A stretch of 64,000 bases of DNA from Nitrospiria bacterium (GTDB lineage: Bacteria > Nitrospirota > UBA9217): assembly GCA_919901555.1 (NCBI GenBank), contig CAKKPG010000018.1, forward strand, positions 36,702-100,701, written 5' to 3'. Both the position numbers and the translations under genes were made by a program. The first letter of the stretch is position 1. Every line of letters starts with the position of its first letter. Of this stretch, positions 63,121 to 64,000 are shown piece by piece. The notes below the pieces were generated by a model. The model was not told where the DNA came from. It made no database searches and saw only the letters and a program-made list of their open reading frames with translations.

Positions 63121-63226
63121 ATGCAAAGTGCAGATTGAAAAATGCAAAATGCAAAAAATTAACAGCCGGGCCGTACTTTTCCATTTTCCATTTTGTTTTG
63201 CATTTTGCAATTTGCATTTTGACTTC
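63121..63226. repeat. Word-like inverted repeat between nuoA and nuoB (tgcaaaatgc type)
   Basis: Left words gcaaagtgcagattgaaaaa and gcaaaatgcaaaa, right words ttttgcattttgcaatttgc, forming an imperfect stem. It sits inside what should be one operon. Confidence 0.7.
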
Positions 63227-63243
63227 GTCCTTTGAGGTTTTCC

Positions 63244-63858
63244 ATGAAATGGTCTCTCACCAAACCCCATACCACTTCCGTCGAGGAGGCTGTACAAAAA
63301 AGCCTCATCCTGACCCGGCTGCAGGACATGCTTGCCTGGAGCAGAAAGAACTCCATCTGGCCCTTCAACTTCGGCCTCTCCTGCTGCTACGTGGAGATGG
63401 CCACAAGCCTGACGAGCAAATACGACATTGCCCGGTTCGGCGCGGAGGTGATCCGGGGCACGCCCCGCGAGGCGGACCTCATGATCATTGCCGGCACGGT
63501 CTTCATCAAGGTGGCGCCGGTCATCCAGCGGCTCTATGAGCAGATGATGGAGCCGCGATGGGTCATCTCCATGGGCTCCTGTGCAAATTCCGGAGGCATG
63601 TACGACATCTACAGCGTCGTCCAGGGCGTGGACAAGTTCCTGCCCGTCGACGTTTACGTACCGGGCTGTCCGCCCCGGCCCGATGCGTTCATGGAAGGGC
63701 TGCTGCTCCTCCGCGAAAAAGTGGGCAAGGAGCGGCGCCCCCTGAGTTGGGTCGCGGGACCGCAGGACGTCAAACAGCCTGAGCCGCCGTGCCTGCGCGA
63801 CCTGAAGCGGGCGGAGCGGACCAAAGCAACGGTGCTCCGTTCGCCGGACGAAGTATAA
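63244..63858 (+). CDS. nuoB: NADH-quinone oxidoreductase subunit B
   Basis: 204 aa from ATG 63244; the ORF track begins with TTG at 63232. The cysteines for cluster N2 are in [26 protein letters not shown] and [11 protein letters not shown]. The motif [19 protein letters not shown] is standard. The protein is the peripheral-arm subunit next to the quinone site. The C-terminal tail ([16 protein letters not shown]) is ordinary. Further nuo genes probably continue beyond the window. Confidence 0.96.
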   Translation: MKWSLTKPHTTSVEEAVQKSLILTRLQDMLAWSRKNSIWPFNFGLSCCYVEMATSLTSKYDIARFGAEVIRGTPREADLMIIAGTVFIKVAPVIQRLYEQMMEPRWVISMGSCANSGGMYDIYSVVQGVDKFLPVDVYVPGCPPRPDAFMEGLLLLREKVGKERRPLSWVAGPQDVKQPEPPCLRDLKRAERTKATVLRSPDEV

Positions 63859-63867
63859 ACCGAAACA

Positions 63868-64000
63868 TTTTGCCACAGAGATCACAGAGCACGCAGAGAA
63901 AAACATAAACAGAATTCTTCCTTTGGCATTGAAATAGACCCAAGGTTTTAACGAGGTGAACCTCAGACCATAAAAGAAACTTTACCACGGAGTTGCACGG
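63868..64000. repeat. Word-like repeat at the window end (ccacagagatcacag type)
   Basis: gccacagagatcacagagca and the final taccacggagttgcacgg are of the same style as the repeat at 60862. The partner arm lies outside the window. Confidence 0.5.

Overview
The window looks like chromosomal DNA from a diderm, probably anaerobic or microaerophilic environmental bacterium. Several features fit Nitrospirota or the former Deltaproteobacteria: the two-subunit pyruvate carboxylase, nuoA-nuoB, the many PAS hybrid kinases, the integron-type integrase with an extra N-terminal domain, and the short intergenic 'word' repeats. This placement is an inference from protein style and gene order, not a database result. 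Core genes look GC-rich; several accessory stretches look clearly more AT-rich.

Layout. (1) 0.2-6.4 kb, minus strand: two hybrid histidine kinases with similar catalytic halves; the second is coupled to a PhnD-like periplasmic binding protein. (2) 6.6-18.1 kb, a mostly plus-strand housekeeping block: tRNA-Ala(CGC) (minus), a tiny basic protein, a TPR/periplasmic-binding lipoprotein, both pyruvate carboxylase subunits, a site-2 protease, trpS, a polyprenyl diphosphate synthase, AMMECR1, two small unknowns and an HDAC-like deacetylase. Five good sigma70-type promoters with 17-bp spacers were found in the window outside the islands, three of them here. (3) 18.1-20.7 kb: a broken integron-type integrase (minus) facing two AT-rich divergent ORFs, separated by a 54-nt attC-like palindrome. 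This looks like a decayed chromosomal integron. (4) 20.9-23.8 kb: pilC/gspF and pilB/gspE. (5) 23.9-30.4 kb: an AT-rich group of exported proteins (PKD protein, TolB-like propeller, CarboxypepD-like lipoprotein, zinc phospholipase C-like protein) ending in a transposase fragment. (6) 30.4-35.3 kb: a 1405-aa exported CARDB protein coupled to a pseudopilin, possibly once contiguous with block 4. (7) 35.3-39.7 kb: NAD salvage (nicotinamidase, nicotinate phosphoribosyltransferase; minus) and purine salvage (adenine deaminase, HPRT; plus).

(8) 39.7-56.1 kb, all minus strand: an island of exported proteins. It holds two giant twin seven-bladed propellers, a DUF1566 lipoprotein, an inverse-autotransporter-like sugar-poor lipoprotein and two unknown exported proteins. 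Several genes share a repeated 34-nt 5' leader; the island contains truncated copies and spacer duplications, and upstream of it lies a 1076-aa STAND/SARP-type regulator. (9) 56.1-58.3 kb: a scrap-yard of gene fragments and toxin-antitoxin-like genes: an ICMT fragment, an adenine-deaminase fragment, a Fic-antitoxin-like ORF that may be leaderless, a fic gene with a one-base frameshift, and a nucleotidyltransferase with a small coupled partner. (10) 58.6-64 kb: NagZ-type glycosidase, YbaK-type editing protein, a GGDEF(degenerate)-EAL protein, and nuoA-nuoB at the start of a complex I operon.

The most notable signals are the decayed integron with a recognisable attC fold, the minus-strand island that appears to have grown by copying a leader-plus-lipoprotein unit, and the family of short inverted 'word' repeats that sit between genes and have twice entered reading frames.
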